DNA of 64,000 nt from Mycobacterium sp. UM_CSW. Its GTDB lineage: Bacteria > Actinomycetota > Actinomycetes > Mycobacteriales > Mycobacteriaceae. Position numbers and translations under genes: made by a program. Positions 26,514 through 34,928 of this stretch are shown in pieces. Every line of letters starts with the position of its first letter. The stretch's first letter is position 1. The notes beneath the pieces were generated by a model. That model was not told the DNA's origin. It did not search any database and was given only the letters and a program-made list of their open reading frames with translations. Location: positions 1 through 64,000 of the forward strand of contig NZ_AUWQ01000081.1 in the NCBI RefSeq assembly GCF_000455205.1, written 5' to 3'.

Positions 26514-27719
26514 ATGCGGGCGAAACCCTCGGTGGACCTGACCGGTAGCTTCACCACACGGATGCACGACGTGCTTGCCGAGGCCGCACGACGCGGCCCG
26601 CTGGCCACCGACGAGATCACGGGCGCAACCGTGGTGTTGCGCCACCACGACGTCGAAACACTGGCCCGCGACGAGCGGCTGAACGGAATCGGGCTGGCGC
26701 TGTTCGACGTCATGGGCATCACCGACGGTCCGTTGCGCGACTGGTACAGCAAGCTGATGTTCACCACCGAGGGTGGCTATCATCGCCGCCTTCGGTCGCT
26801 GGTTTCCCGCGCCTTCACCCCGCGCTCGGTCGAGGAGCTGAGGCCGACCGCAGCGGACATGGCCGCCGCCGCCATCGCTTCGGCAACGCGGGACGGGGGA
26901 GACCTGGTGGCTGCCTGCGCCGGACTGTCAACCCGGTTGATCTGCCGCCTCCTCGGCGTCTCGGACGGCGACGTCGGCGTCTTCTCGCGATGGGCGGACG
27001 CCCTGAGCCCGGTGTTCTACGTGATGACTCCCGACCAGATCGCAAAGGCGACCACGGCGATCGTCGAATTGCAGCAGTATGTTGAGGCGTTGGCGCAGCG
27101 TCGGACCGAAGACCCCGGCCCCGATCTCATCACCGGCCTGCTGACCGCCGAGGCCGACGGCGAGCGGCTCACCCGCGACGAGACCGTGGCGATGATCGCG
27201 AACCTCCTTGTCGCCGGCCATGACACGATGGGCAGCCAGATACCCTGCAGCCTGCTGGTGACGCTGCAGTACCGCGACCGCCTCGCCGGGGTAGCCGACG
27301 ATGACGTGCGGCTTGCGAGCGCTGCCGCCGAGACCATTCGCCTCGAGCCCAGCATCCCGCTCATTCCGCGCACTGCCGTCGCGCCAATCGACCTGCATGA
27401 CACGACCATTCCGGCGGGGGCGATGGTGCTGCTGTGCATCGCCTCGGCATGCCGGGACGCCTCGGCATGGCCGTCGCCGGACCGCTTCGATCCCGAGCGG
27501 TTCATGCGTGCGGATACGCCCCGGCTGATGAACTTCGGGGCCGGAGCGCACTACTGCCTGGGTACCTCGCTCGCCAAGGTCGCCGTGGAGGAGTGCGTGC
27601 GCGCCGCGCTCGCCGCACGGCCCGCCCTGCACTTGGGGCAGGACCCCGCCAACATTGCGTGGCGTCGCGTCCTGGGCCGCAGCCCGGAACGCCTGCTCAT
27701 CGGTGTCGACGAGACCTAG
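26514..27719 (+). CDS. Cytochrome P450 (in operon with the GMC oxidoreductase)
   Basis: 401 aa from ATG 26514 with a GGAGGA ribosome site. All diagnostic motifs are present: I helix LLVAGHDTMGSQ, ExxR in AAETIRLEPS, PERF-like DPERFMRAD and the heme loop FGAGAHYCLGTSLAKVAVEE. It is a soluble bacterial class I enzyme needing ferredoxin and reductase, neither of which is nearby. Its stop codon shares the bases CTAG with the stop of the converging SDR gene. The substrate is unknown but probably matches that of the GMC oxidase. Confidence 0.93.
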   Translation: MRAKPSVDLTGSFTTRMHDVLAEAARRGPLATDEITGATVVLRHHDVETLARDERLNGIGLALFDVMGITDGPLRDWYSKLMFTTEGGYHRRLRSLVSRAFTPRSVEELRPTAADMAAAAIASATRDGGDLVAACAGLSTRLICRLLGVSDGDVGVFSRWADALSPVFYVMTPDQIAKATTAIVELQQYVEALAQRRTEDPGPDLITGLLTAEADGERLTRDETVAMIANLLVAGHDTMGSQIPCSLLVTLQYRDRLAGVADDDVRLASAAAETIRLEPSIPLIPRTAVAPIDLHDTTIPAGAMVLLCIASACRDASAWPSPDRFDPERFMRADTPRLMNFGAGAHYCLGTSLAKVAVEECVRAALAARPALHLGQDPANIAWRRVLGRSPERLLIGVDET

Positions 27720-28558
27720 AGCTTCACCCGGCCCATGATCAGGTCGATGATCGGCTTGCCGGGCGGGTAGGCACCGGTCAGCGACGCCATGGTGTGCCCG
27801 TAGTCCACCAGCAGCGTGATGCCGTTGACGCCGAACGCGGCGGCGCTGTTCAGGAACGCCATCACGTCGCCCATCTGTTCGGGGGTGTGCACCTTCGAGC
27901 CGGTCTCGTCGCGGTAGTCCTGCGCGAACGTCAGCCACAGGTCGGCGTTGGCCTGGGCAAGCGGGGTGTCGGTGGGACCCGGGCAGATCGCGTTGATGCG
28001 GATGCCCTTCTTCAAAAGGCGAATGCCCTGCGTTGCCACGTAGGCGTTGACGATCTTCTTGCTGGTGCCGTAGTGGATGATGCCCTCAGACTCGTGCGCC
28101 TTCACCCACTCGACGGCCGCATCGAAGTCGGGCGTCTCGAGGAATTCCAGCAGCAGGTCCAGGTCGTTTTCCCAGCCCATGCCGGCGACCGAGGAGATGA
28201 AGCAGATTGCTGAGCCGGACGGCAGCTGGTTCTTTTCCAGCAGGCGGTCGATGACGTAGCGGTGGCCGATGAAGTTGATCTTCATCAGGTCTACCGTTCC
28301 GTCGGCGATGCCGGCGGCCGAGAACAGTGCGTGGATCGGACCGTCCACCTGGGCGAGCGCGGCGTCGATCGACGCCGGGTCACGCAGGTCGACCTGCACG
28401 GACTGGGCGACGTCGTAGTTCACCGGCGCGTAGTCCAGCACGATGACCTCGGCGCCGAGTTCGGCCGCCGACTTGGCCGCCGCGGCGCCCATGCCGGTCG
28501 CGCCGCCAACAACGAGTGCGCGCTTGCCGTCGTAGCGCAACCGATCGACGATAGTCAT
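27716..28558 (-). CDS. Short-chain dehydrogenase/reductase (coniferyl-alcohol/hydroxysteroid dehydrogenase-like)
   Basis: 280 aa from ATG 28558, with AGAGGA upstream. The NAD loop GGATGMGAAAAK, the VDLRDPASIDAAL segment and the catalytic YGTSKK (Tyr and Lys) followed by INAICPGPTDTPL mark a classical SDR. The pattern, with a large insertion after FISSVAGMGWENDL, is that of the 3-alpha-hydroxysteroid/coniferyl-alcohol dehydrogenase subgroup. One copy of the cluster motif (28614-28634) lies 56 bp upstream, which would link it to the acyl-CoA dehydrogenase cluster. Substrate not known. Confidence 0.88.
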   Translation of the reverse strand: MTIVDRLRYDGKRALVVGGATGMGAAAAKSAAELGAEVIVLDYAPVNYDVAQSVQVDLRDPASIDAALAQVDGPIHALFSAAGIADGTVDLMKINFIGHRYVIDRLLEKNQLPSGSAICFISSVAGMGWENDLDLLLEFLETPDFDAAVEWVKAHESEGIIHYGTSKKIVNAYVATQGIRLLKKGIRINAICPGPTDTPLAQANADLWLTFAQDYRDETGSKVHTPEQMGDVMAFLNSAAAFGVNGITLLVDYGHTMASLTGAYPPGKPIIDLIMGRVKL

Positions 28559-28613
28559 GGAAATCCTCTTCTCGCTCACTGCCAACCCGGTTCTAACTGC
28601 CCAACTGTATGGG

Positions 28614-28634
28614 TAACAGTTATTGGGTTTCAAT
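28614..28634. promoter_or_regulatory. Cluster motif, copy upstream of the SDR (weak match)
   Basis: The segment GTAACAGTTATTGGGTTTCA resembles GGAACAGATATTTGGTCAAC found at other promoters of the cluster, keeping AACAG, TATT and GGT. It lies in the 78-bp gap between the double TetR and the SDR and is the most diverged of the five copies listed. Confidence 0.4.
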
Positions 28635-28636
28635 AC

Positions 28637-29926
28637 CTACTTGCCGCGGACCGCGACTCCGCGCAGGACGGTGTCGCGGGCATGCACCAGCGCGGCGCGT
28701 TTGCCGACGGCGCGCAGGATGTTCTCCGGTATCCACTGCAGGCCGATGACGCATCGCGCCAGCATCGCGGTGGACGGCGCGTCGATCTGGATTTGCCCCG
28801 CCCGGATGCCCTCGGACAGCAGCGATTTCATCTGGCGAAGCCGGGTGGCGTACAGCCAGCCCGGGTTGGGCGTGTTCGGTGGCGATTGGCGCATCCACGC
28901 GAGCTGAATCCTGAACTCGTCGGAGAACCGATCGAGCGCGTTGACGTTGACCCAGCTGAGCGCGTCCAGCTTCTCGACCGCGGTGGCGTCCGCCTGCAGG
29001 ACGCTCACCCAACCGGCCTCCACCTTCCTGCCGAAGGACTCCATGATCGAGGCGAGGAGTTCGTCCTTGGACCCGATCACCCGGTAGACGGTCCCGGTGC
29101 CCAGCCCGGCCGCGGACGCGATGTCCCGGATGGTGGTGACCTCATATCCCTTGCGGCCGAACTCCGTTCGCGCCACCGCGAGGACGTGGGCCGCCTTGTC
29201 GTCGGGATCCGCGTCGCCGTCGTCGGCCCAGGTGTCGATGACGGCGTTTGCGGCCGCGAAGGCCTTGGACCGATTCAACGCCGCGTCGCTGGGCGGCCGG
29301 GCCGCCAATCCCGCCAAGATGATTCGGCACAGCAGCCCGGCGACCTGGTCGGGCGGGGAGTTGTGGCGCATGACGGCCAGCCCGACCTGCAGCATGGTCT
29401 GGCAGATGCGGTCGGCCAACGTGGGCAGGTCGATGTCGGGCTTGATGTAGCCGCTCCACCTGCCGGCGCGCAGCGTCTGCAGCATCGCCTGCTGGACAGC
29501 GGTGGGTGCCTGCTGCGTCAGCTTCATCAGCTCGGGGTCGTCGCCGGGGCCCTCGTAGAACGACATCTGCAACGCGGCGCCGTGTCGGACGGCGCAGTTC
29601 GCGATCGCCGATCCCAGCTCGACGATCTGCTCCGAGGCCGGTCGCGAGTCGGGCTCGTCCAGCCGGGCCTGGGCCTCCTGCCCGATCCGGGTCAGGTCCT
29701 CCTGATAGCGGCGGGTCAGCTCGACCAGGATCGCCTCTTTGGACTCGAAATGGTGATACAGGCTGCCGGGCAGGATGCCGGCCGCGTCCGCGATCTCCTG
29801 CAGCGACGTCCGCAAGCCCGACGACGCGATCAACGACGCCGCGGTCTGCAGGATTTCGGTTCGACGGGTGCCGGAGTCGTCAGCGTTGTTTGCCGGGTCG
29901 GTCGACGGATTCGCGACCTTACGCAT
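28637..29926 (-). CDS. Double TetR-family regulator (two TetR modules in one chain)
   Basis: 429 aa from ATG 29926 with a GGGAGGACGA ribosome site. Two complete TetR-type HTHs are present: residues ~21-70 (ILQTAASLIASSGLRTSLQEIADAAGILPGSLYHHFESKEAIL) and ~243-295 (VLAVARTEFGRKGYEVTTIRDIASAAGLGTGTVYRVIGSKDELL). Each is followed by a helical ligand-binding-like region. A normal TetR is ~200 aa, so this is a tandem fusion that could bind as an intramolecular dimer. It sits between the SDR and the nitroreductase/acyl-CoA dehydrogenase operon on the same strand and is the best candidate for the regulator that reads the shared promoter motif. Confidence 0.88.
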   Translation of the reverse strand: MRKVANPSTDPANNADDSGTRRTEILQTAASLIASSGLRTSLQEIADAAGILPGSLYHHFESKEAILVELTRRYQEDLTRIGQEAQARLDEPDSRPASEQIVELGSAIANCAVRHGAALQMSFYEGPGDDPELMKLTQQAPTAVQQAMLQTLRAGRWSGYIKPDIDLPTLADRICQTMLQVGLAVMRHNSPPDQVAGLLCRIILAGLAARPPSDAALNRSKAFAAANAVIDTWADDGDADPDDKAAHVLAVARTEFGRKGYEVTTIRDIASAAGLGTGTVYRVIGSKDELLASIMESFGRKVEAGWVSVLQADATAVEKLDALSWVNVNALDRFSDEFRIQLAWMRQSPPNTPNPGWLYATRLRQMKSLLSEGIRAGQIQIDAPSTAMLARCVIGLQWIPENILRAVGKRAALVHARDTVLRGVAVRGK

Positions 29927-30016
29927 TCGTCCTCCCGGCCGAACCAAATCTTTGTTAGAGGCTATCAGACCGTGCCGGAACAAATGCGCTGCACAAAAGC
30001 GCCGACGGTGCCCATT

Positions 30017-30664
30017 CTAGAGCGGCGGGCCGTCCCAGGCGTCGCGCGCAACCACTTCGTCGACGGGCCGCCGAGGAGCCGGCCGGAAAGTGTGCCCGGC
30101 GCGTAGCCGGCCCACCGGCAGCAGGCATCCCTGCGCGTAGCTCGGGGGAATACCAAGCAACCGGCCGATCTCCCCCTCGCGGTGCAGGTGCAGCGTCGTG
30201 ATGCAGGTTCCGTAACCGCGGGTGTGCAGGGCGAGCTGAAAGTTCCACACGGCCGGGAAGATCGAGCCGTACAGCGTGGCCTGATGGAACGACTCGTCGC
30301 CGTCGACGCGGGGCAGGTAGGGCTCGTAGCACGGGATCACCAACGCGGGGACCCGGGCCATGTTCTCGACGAGCCACTCCGTCGACGACATGATCCGTCC
30401 CTGCGGCGTGCCGGCGGGAAGCAAATCGGCCAGTAGCTGCCCGCCGACGCGAAGCAGATACGACTCGCGGTACAGCTCGGCGATCTGGTCGCGCAGCGCC
30501 GGGTCGGTCACCACGAGCCACCGCCAGGACTGCTGATTGGAGCCGTTGGCGGCGTGCAAACCGATGCGCAGGCACTCCCGGATGTCGGCGATGTCGACCG
30601 GCGCATCGAGGTCGAGCGACTTGCGGGCCGAACGGGTCGCGGTAAGGAGGTACTCGATGTCCAT
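30017..30664 (-). CDS. Nitroreductase-family flavoprotein
   Basis: 215 aa from ATG 30664. Nitroreductase features include the N-terminal RSARKSLDLDAPVD, AANGSNQQSWRWLVVTDPALR (FMN-phosphate contacts) and the C-terminal GTCITTLHLHREGEIGRLLGIPPSYAQGCLLPVGRL. It is an FMN- and NAD(P)H-dependent reductase; in degradative operons such proteins often reduce enones or enoyl-type intermediates. The start overlaps the stop of the upstream acyl-CoA dehydrogenase gene (TGATG), so it is translationally coupled. Last gene of a three-gene operon. Confidence 0.88.
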   Translation of the reverse strand: MDIEYLLTATRSARKSLDLDAPVDIADIRECLRIGLHAANGSNQQSWRWLVVTDPALRDQIAELYRESYLLRVGGQLLADLLPAGTPQGRIMSSTEWLVENMARVPALVIPCYEPYLPRVDGDESFHQATLYGSIFPAVWNFQLALHTRGYGTCITTLHLHREGEIGRLLGIPPSYAQGCLLPVGRLRAGHTFRPAPRRPVDEVVARDAWDGPPL

Positions 30665-31776
30665 CAAGCGCCCCTCTTGCCCAGGCGCGCACCGATTTCG
30701 GTGAGGTAGCGGTCGGGCCTACCCAGAAGTTCGCTCCAGCTCAGCAAGCGCTTGAGGTACAGATGGGCATCGTGCTCCCAGGTGTAACCGATGCCGCCGA
30801 AAACCTGGATGGCGGTGTCGCCCACGGTCGCCAGCCGCCCTGCGAACGCCTTCGCCCGCAGCGCGGCAAGATGGCGTTCGTCGGACGACGGTTCGTTGTC
30901 GGCGGCCCACAGCGCGTGGATCACACCGCTGCGGGCCAGCTCGACGGTCTCGTACATGTCGACGCACAGGTGTTGGACGGCCTGAAACGAGCCGATAACC
31001 TGGCCGAACTGCTTTCTGACCTTTGCGTATTCGATGGCCAGGTGCATGACGGCGCGCGCGGCGCCCAGCGCGTCGGCGGCGGTGGCGATGAGGATGTCGT
31101 CGATCACGGCGGCAACGTCGTCCGGCGAGGCCGTGGCCAGCCGGTGCGCGGCCGCGCCGTCGAGCTCGACGCGAAAGCGCTTGCGGGTCTGGTCGATACC
31201 GCGCTCGGGTGCGACAGCCACGCCGGACGAGTCGGTCTTCAACGCGTAAAGCCCGATGCCGGACGGGTCAGGCGCGAGCACCAGCAAGGTGTCGGCCGCG
31301 GCGGCGTCGGGCACGCCGGCGATCTCGCCCCGCATCGCGATCTCATCACCGCGGCCGGACACCTCGACGGCGGCGTTCTCCGCGTCCAGGAAGCCCACGG
31401 TGGCGATGGTGCTGCCGTCGGCGATCCCGGCCAAAATCGTTGCGCCAGGAGCATTGTCGGCTAAACGGGTCAGCGCACGCGCCGCGGCGACCGCGCTCGA
31501 CAACCAGGGGCCCGGATGCAGGGCGGCGCCGAGTTCCTCGGCGACCACCCCCGCCTCGACCATCGTCATCCCGGCCCCGCCGTGTTCCTCGGGCACCAGC
31601 AGCCCGGTCACGCCGAGGTCGGCCAGACCCCGCCAGACCGCCTCGTCTTTACCGCCCATGCCGGTCGGATCGTCGAGCAGCGCGCGCACATGCCCCGAAA
31701 TGGGCGCCTTCTCGGCGAGAAAGCGCCGCGTCGTGTCGCGCAGCGCGCCCTGTTCGTCGGTAAGTTCGAGGTTCAT
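30664..31776 (-). CDS. Acyl-CoA dehydrogenase, second subunit or paralogue
   Basis: 370 aa from ATG 31776. Typical ACAD pattern: LTDEQGALRDTTRRFLAEKAP, GVTGLLVPEEHGGAGMTMVEAGVVAEELG, a diverged middle domain, and the C-terminal VRKQFGQVIGSFQAVQHLCVDMYETVELARSG plus QVFGGIGYTWEHDAHLYLKRL. FAD-linked alpha,beta-dehydrogenation of an acyl-CoA thioester. The start overlaps the stop of the other ACAD gene by ATGA, as in actinobacterial alpha2beta2 ACADs of steroid side-chain degradation, so the two products may form a heteromer (inference). Confidence 0.9.
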   Translation of the reverse strand: MNLELTDEQGALRDTTRRFLAEKAPISGHVRALLDDPTGMGGKDEAVWRGLADLGVTGLLVPEEHGGAGMTMVEAGVVAEELGAALHPGPWLSSAVAAARALTRLADNAPGATILAGIADGSTIATVGFLDAENAAVEVSGRGDEIAMRGEIAGVPDAAAADTLLVLAPDPSGIGLYALKTDSSGVAVAPERGIDQTRKRFRVELDGAAAHRLATASPDDVAAVIDDILIATAADALGAARAVMHLAIEYAKVRKQFGQVIGSFQAVQHLCVDMYETVELARSGVIHALWAADNEPSSDERHLAALRAKAFAGRLATVGDTAIQVFGGIGYTWEHDAHLYLKRLLSWSELLGRPDRYLTEIGARLGKRGA

Positions 31777-32918
31777 CGGCGGGGCAATCCCAGCACGCGC
31801 TGCGCGGTGATGTTCTTGTTGATCTGGGTCGTTCCCCCCGCGATGGTCAGCGATCGTGACGTGAGGCGGTAGCTCGCCCACGGGGCGCTGGTGCCGTGGC
31901 TGCCTAGCACGTCGAACGCGAGCGCGGCCATGTCCTGTCCGATCTCACCCCATACGGTCTTGGCCAGGCTGGCCGACGCGAACGGGTCGCCGCCGTGCAG
32001 CGTGGCGGAGATCGACCGCTGGCACAGCACCTCGAGATACTTGATGCGGACGGCGATTTCGCCGAGACGCCGCAGTATCACCGGGTCGTCCAGCGCGTCG
32101 CTTTGGGCGGCGAAGTCGTCCACCAGCTCTTCCAGCCGCACCTGCATCTCGGCGTACAGCCGCGCCGCGCCGGCACGCTCGTGGCTCAGGGTGGTGGTGG
32201 CCACCTGCCAGCCGGCGTTCAGCGGCCCGAGCAACGCATCGGCAGGCACCCGGACGTCGTGAAAGAACACCTCGGCGAAATCGGTGTCGCCGTTGAGCGT
32301 TACGAGTGGGCGCACCTCGATGCCGGGCAGCGACATGTCCACGATGAGGCAGGAGATCCCGTTGTGCTTCGGGGCGTCGGGATCGGTCCGCACGTACAGC
32401 TGACACCAGTCCGCGCGGTGCCCGAGCGAGGTCCAGATCTTCTGGCCGGTGATGACGAAGTCGTCCCCGTCACGCGCCGCCCGCGTGCGCAGCGCGGCGA
32501 GATCGGATCCGGCCTCGGGCTCCGACATTCCCTGGCACCAGATGTCGTCGGCGCGCATCATCCGGGGGAGCAGCGTCGTCTTCTGCTCTTCGGTGCCGTA
32601 CTGCATGATCGCGGGCGCGATGTTGTTCATCCCAATGACGTTGAGCGGCATGGGCGCCCGTGCGCGAGTGGTTTCCTCGGTGTAGACCAGTTGCTCGAGC
32701 ACGGTCGCCCCGCGGCCACCGTATTCGCGTGGCCAGGACACGGCGGCCCATCCCGCGTCGGCCATCGTCGCGCTCCACGTCCGCAGCAACTCGATCCCCG
32801 CGTCGTCCCGCCCGGCGGGCCGGCGGGCGGCCACCAGCTCCTCGGTCAGGTTCGCCGACAGCCAGTCGCGCAGCTCGGTGCGGAACTGTTCGGCTTCCGC
32901 GGGGTAGGAGAAGTCCAT
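31773..32918 (-). CDS. Acyl-CoA dehydrogenase, first subunit or paralogue
   Basis: About 381 aa from ATG 32918 (GTG 32930 would add four residues). It contains WAAVSWPREYGGRGATVLEQLVYTEE, the FAD-site segment WCQGMSEPEAGSDLAALRTRA, DDFVITGQKIWTSLGHRADW and the C-terminal SLTIAGGTTQINKNITAQRVLGLPR. First gene of the operon ACAD-ACAD-nitroreductase. Immediately upstream lie a copy of the cluster motif and then an SDR remnant, so the original operon probably began with that SDR. Confidence 0.9.
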   Translation of the reverse strand: MDFSYPAEAEQFRTELRDWLSANLTEELVAARRPAGRDDAGIELLRTWSATMADAGWAAVSWPREYGGRGATVLEQLVYTEETTRARAPMPLNVIGMNNIAPAIMQYGTEEQKTTLLPRMMRADDIWCQGMSEPEAGSDLAALRTRAARDGDDFVITGQKIWTSLGHRADWCQLYVRTDPDAPKHNGISCLIVDMSLPGIEVRPLVTLNGDTDFAEVFFHDVRVPADALLGPLNAGWQVATTTLSHERAGAARLYAEMQVRLEELVDDFAAQSDALDDPVILRRLGEIAVRIKYLEVLCQRSISATLHGGDPFASASLAKTVWGEIGQDMAALAFDVLGSHGTSAPWASYRLTSRSLTIAGGTTQINKNITAQRVLGLPRR

Positions 32919-32936
32919 TTTTCCGGACACTACGTT

Positions 32937-32956
32937 GGAGCAGATATTAGGTCAAC
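32937..32956. promoter_or_regulatory. Cluster motif, copy upstream of the acyl-CoA dehydrogenase operon
   Basis: GGAGCAGATATTAGGTCAAC, 19 bp upstream of the ATG of the first acyl-CoA dehydrogenase. It differs from the copy at 33146 at only two of 20 positions. The core has an imperfect dyad centred on ATAT, which fits a dimeric regulator. Confidence 0.6.
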
Positions 32957-33074
32957 TAGGCGTTGGCGAGCATCGCCCTGATGCCTCGGCCCTCACGGGT
33001 CCAGCGCGTACGGGTGGCCGGAGCTCGCGGCCGGCGCCGGTGACGAAGGCGACCCGGTCGGCGAAGTCAATCAT
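32956..33074 (-). pseudogene. SDR remnant with the interior deleted
   Basis: Behind a good ribosome site (CCAAGGAGCGCAAC) an ATG at 33074 opens MIDFADRVAFVTGAG, the standard N-terminus and first half of the NAD loop of a short-chain dehydrogenase. Within a few codons this turns into unrelated sequence. In another frame the last ~40 bases read REGRGIRAMLANA and stop, which looks like an SDR C-terminus. About 700-800 bp of the gene appear to be missing. It would have been the first gene of the acyl-CoA dehydrogenase operon. Confidence 0.6.
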
Positions 33075-33145
33075 GTTGCGCTCCTTGGCAAGTGCGACCG
33101 ATGCGCGGGCCGTGATTGACCGTAGGCGGGACCGGGCCCTACGCT

Positions 33146-33165
33146 GGAACAGATATTTGGTCAAC
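33146..33165. promoter_or_regulatory. Cluster motif, copy upstream of the vWA gene
   Basis: GGAACAGATATTTGGTCAAC, 22 bp upstream of ATG 33188, in the divergent spacer between the SDR remnant and the vWA gene. Used here as the reference copy. Nearly the same sequence occurs at 32937-32956, and its reverse complement, almost complete, at 34877-34899. Confidence 0.6.
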
Positions 33166-33187
33166 AAAGCGCACCGATAGGGGGTCG

Positions 33188-34903
33188 ATGGCAAACGACG
33201 CGCATGGCGACCGATTGCAGGCCCTCGGCATGTTCGCGTCCGCGCTCGCGGGCCGGCTCGTCGCGGTCGCCGAATTGCGGCCGGGTGAGCCCCCGTGGAC
33301 GGACGGCCAGACGATCCACGTCACTGCCGCCGGGGCCCGCACGGCGATCGCCGTGCAGGCCTCGATGATCGCGGCGGGCAGCCTGGACGCCGGCGTCGTG
33401 CGTTGCCTGGTGCGCCGTCCCCGGCTGGCCAGGCGCTACCTGGCGGTCGAGGGCCACCGCGCGCTCGTCGCCAACGGTGCGCTGTTGCCGGCCAGCCTGG
33501 CGTTGGGAGACCGCGACATCGCAAGCCGCAGCGACTCGCCCGCCGCGTCGCTGCGGATCGCCGGGGGGAGGGCGGCGATCGACCACCCGGCGCCGGAATT
33601 CGGCGTGATCCGCCCGGCCAAGGTGTTGGCGGCCGCCGGCCGGGCGGGCACAGGGGAGGACGCGAACGCGCGACACGTGCCGCGGGGACAGCCGCGGCAA
33701 CTCGCCGAACTGGACGACGGGCAGGTCGACGATTCCGACGACCCGGACATGTTCACCAGCCCGGTCGGCGGGGGCGGCTTCATCGGCAAGTGGCTGAAGA
33801 AGATGCTGTCGTCCGCGCGCAAGACAGGCAGCGGCGGTGGACCTCCCGGCGCGGATCTCCCGACCCACCGGACGAATTCGGCGAACCGCGGCCTGCACGC
33901 GGTCGCGTCGCTGGCGTCGGCGTCGGGCGATGAGGTCGACGACGAGCAAGCCAGACCCCCCGACGGCGTGACGTATCCCGAATGGGACGTCACCCGCAAG
34001 AGCTACCGGCCCGCGTGGTGCACCGTGCGCGAGGTAGAGCCGACCATCAAGACACAGGCGACGCAGGCCATAGCCGGAGACATTGGCGTCCGCCGCCCGC
34101 TGTCCCGCCTCGGCATGGGACTGCACCGCCGCCACCGCCAGCCGCAGGGCGACGACATCGACATCGACGCCGCGGTGGAGGCCCGGGTGGAGGTGCTGGC
34201 CGGGTCGGTGCCCGACGAGGCGGTGTACCTGGACAGCCTGCGCCGCCGGCGCGACCTGTCGGTGCTGCTCCTGCTCGACGTCTCGGGGTCGGCGGCCGAA
34301 CCCGGCACGGTCGGGCGGACGGTGCACGAGCAACAGCGTGCGGCGGTCGCCAACCTCGCCGTCGCGCTGCACGACCTGGGCGACCGTGTCGCGCTGTACG
34401 CCTATTACTCGCAGGGCCGGCGCGCGGTGAGCATGGTGCCCGTCAAACGATTCGACGAGCACCTCGACTCCCTGGTCATGAGGCGGCTCAACAGCCTGGA
34501 GCCCGGCGCCTACTCCCGCCTGGGTGCGGCCATCCGGCACGGTGCGGCGGTTCTCAAGGCACGCGGGGGTACGTCACGGCGGCTGCTGGTGGTGCTGTCC
34601 GACGGGCTCGCCTACGACCACGGATACGAGCGCCCCTACGGCGCCGCGGACGCGCGCCGCGCCTTGGCCGAAGCCCGCCGCCGCGGCACCGGCTGCGTGT
34701 GCCTGACCATCGGCGCCGGCACCGATATCCAATCGCTGCGCAGGGTCTTCGGCAGCACCGCGCACGCGACGATCGCGCGCCCGGATCAACTCGCCGGCGT
34801 CATCGGGCCGCTGTTCCGGTCGGCGCTGCGCTCGGCCGAGGTCCGCCGCCGGGCGGCCGCGACCGCGCGCCCGTTCGTTGAAACAAACATCTGTTCCGGA
34901 TAG
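33188..34903 (+). CDS. vWA-domain protein of the NorD/CbbO type
   Basis: 571 aa. The C-terminal third is a von Willebrand A domain with an intact MIDAS: LLLLDVSGSA (DxSxS), the Thr/Ser loop in LEPGAYSRLGAAIRHG and VVLSDGLAYDHGYE (Asp). The N-terminal two thirds are helical with an acidic, Gly-rich linker (QVDDSDDPDMFTSPVGGGGF). It pairs with the AAA ATPase 25 bp downstream, as NorD with NorQ or CbbO with CbbQ, complexes that remodel or metallate an enzyme. No RubisCO, NO reductase or CO dehydrogenase is in the window, so the client is unknown. A reverse-oriented cluster motif lies within its last codons. Confidence 0.85.
   Translation: MANDAHGDRLQALGMFASALAGRLVAVAELRPGEPPWTDGQTIHVTAAGARTAIAVQASMIAAGSLDAGVVRCLVRRPRLARRYLAVEGHRALVANGALLPASLALGDRDIASRSDSPAASLRIAGGRAAIDHPAPEFGVIRPAKVLAAAGRAGTGEDANARHVPRGQPRQLAELDDGQVDDSDDPDMFTSPVGGGGFIGKWLKKMLSSARKTGSGGGPPGADLPTHRTNSANRGLHAVASLASASGDEVDDEQARPPDGVTYPEWDVTRKSYRPAWCTVREVEPTIKTQATQAIAGDIGVRRPLSRLGMGLHRRHRQPQGDDIDIDAAVEARVEVLAGSVPDEAVYLDSLRRRRDLSVLLLLDVSGSAAEPGTVGRTVHEQQRAAVANLAVALHDLGDRVALYAYYSQGRRAVSMVPVKRFDEHLDSLVMRRLNSLEPGAYSRLGAAIRHGAAVLKARGGTSRRLLVVLSDGLAYDHGYERPYGAADARRALAEARRRGTGCVCLTIGAGTDIQSLRRVFGSTAHATIARPDQLAGVIGPLFRSALRSAEVRRRAAATARPFVETNICSG
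34877..34899. promoter_or_regulatory. Cluster motif, reverse-oriented copy upstream of the AAA gene
   Basis: Read on the reverse strand it starts GGAACAGATGTTTG and ends TTTCAAC, matching 13 of the first 14 bases of the copy at 33146. It overlaps the last codons of the vWA gene and lies 29 bp upstream of the AAA start codon. Because the bases also encode VETNICSG, chance is harder to exclude here than for the non-coding copies. Confidence 0.4.
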
Positions 34904-34928
34904 GCTCCGGTCGAGGAGAAGGGAAGCT

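Noticed and set aside
28582-28597. Possible KstR-like half-sites AACCCGGTT upstream of the SDR
   Set aside because: The spacing between AAC and GTT is three bases, not two, and the outer positions do not fit the consensus.
28262-30106. Forward frame of 614 codons opposite the SDR and double TetR
   Set aside because: Antisense to two real genes, and the translation lacks any recognisable domain.
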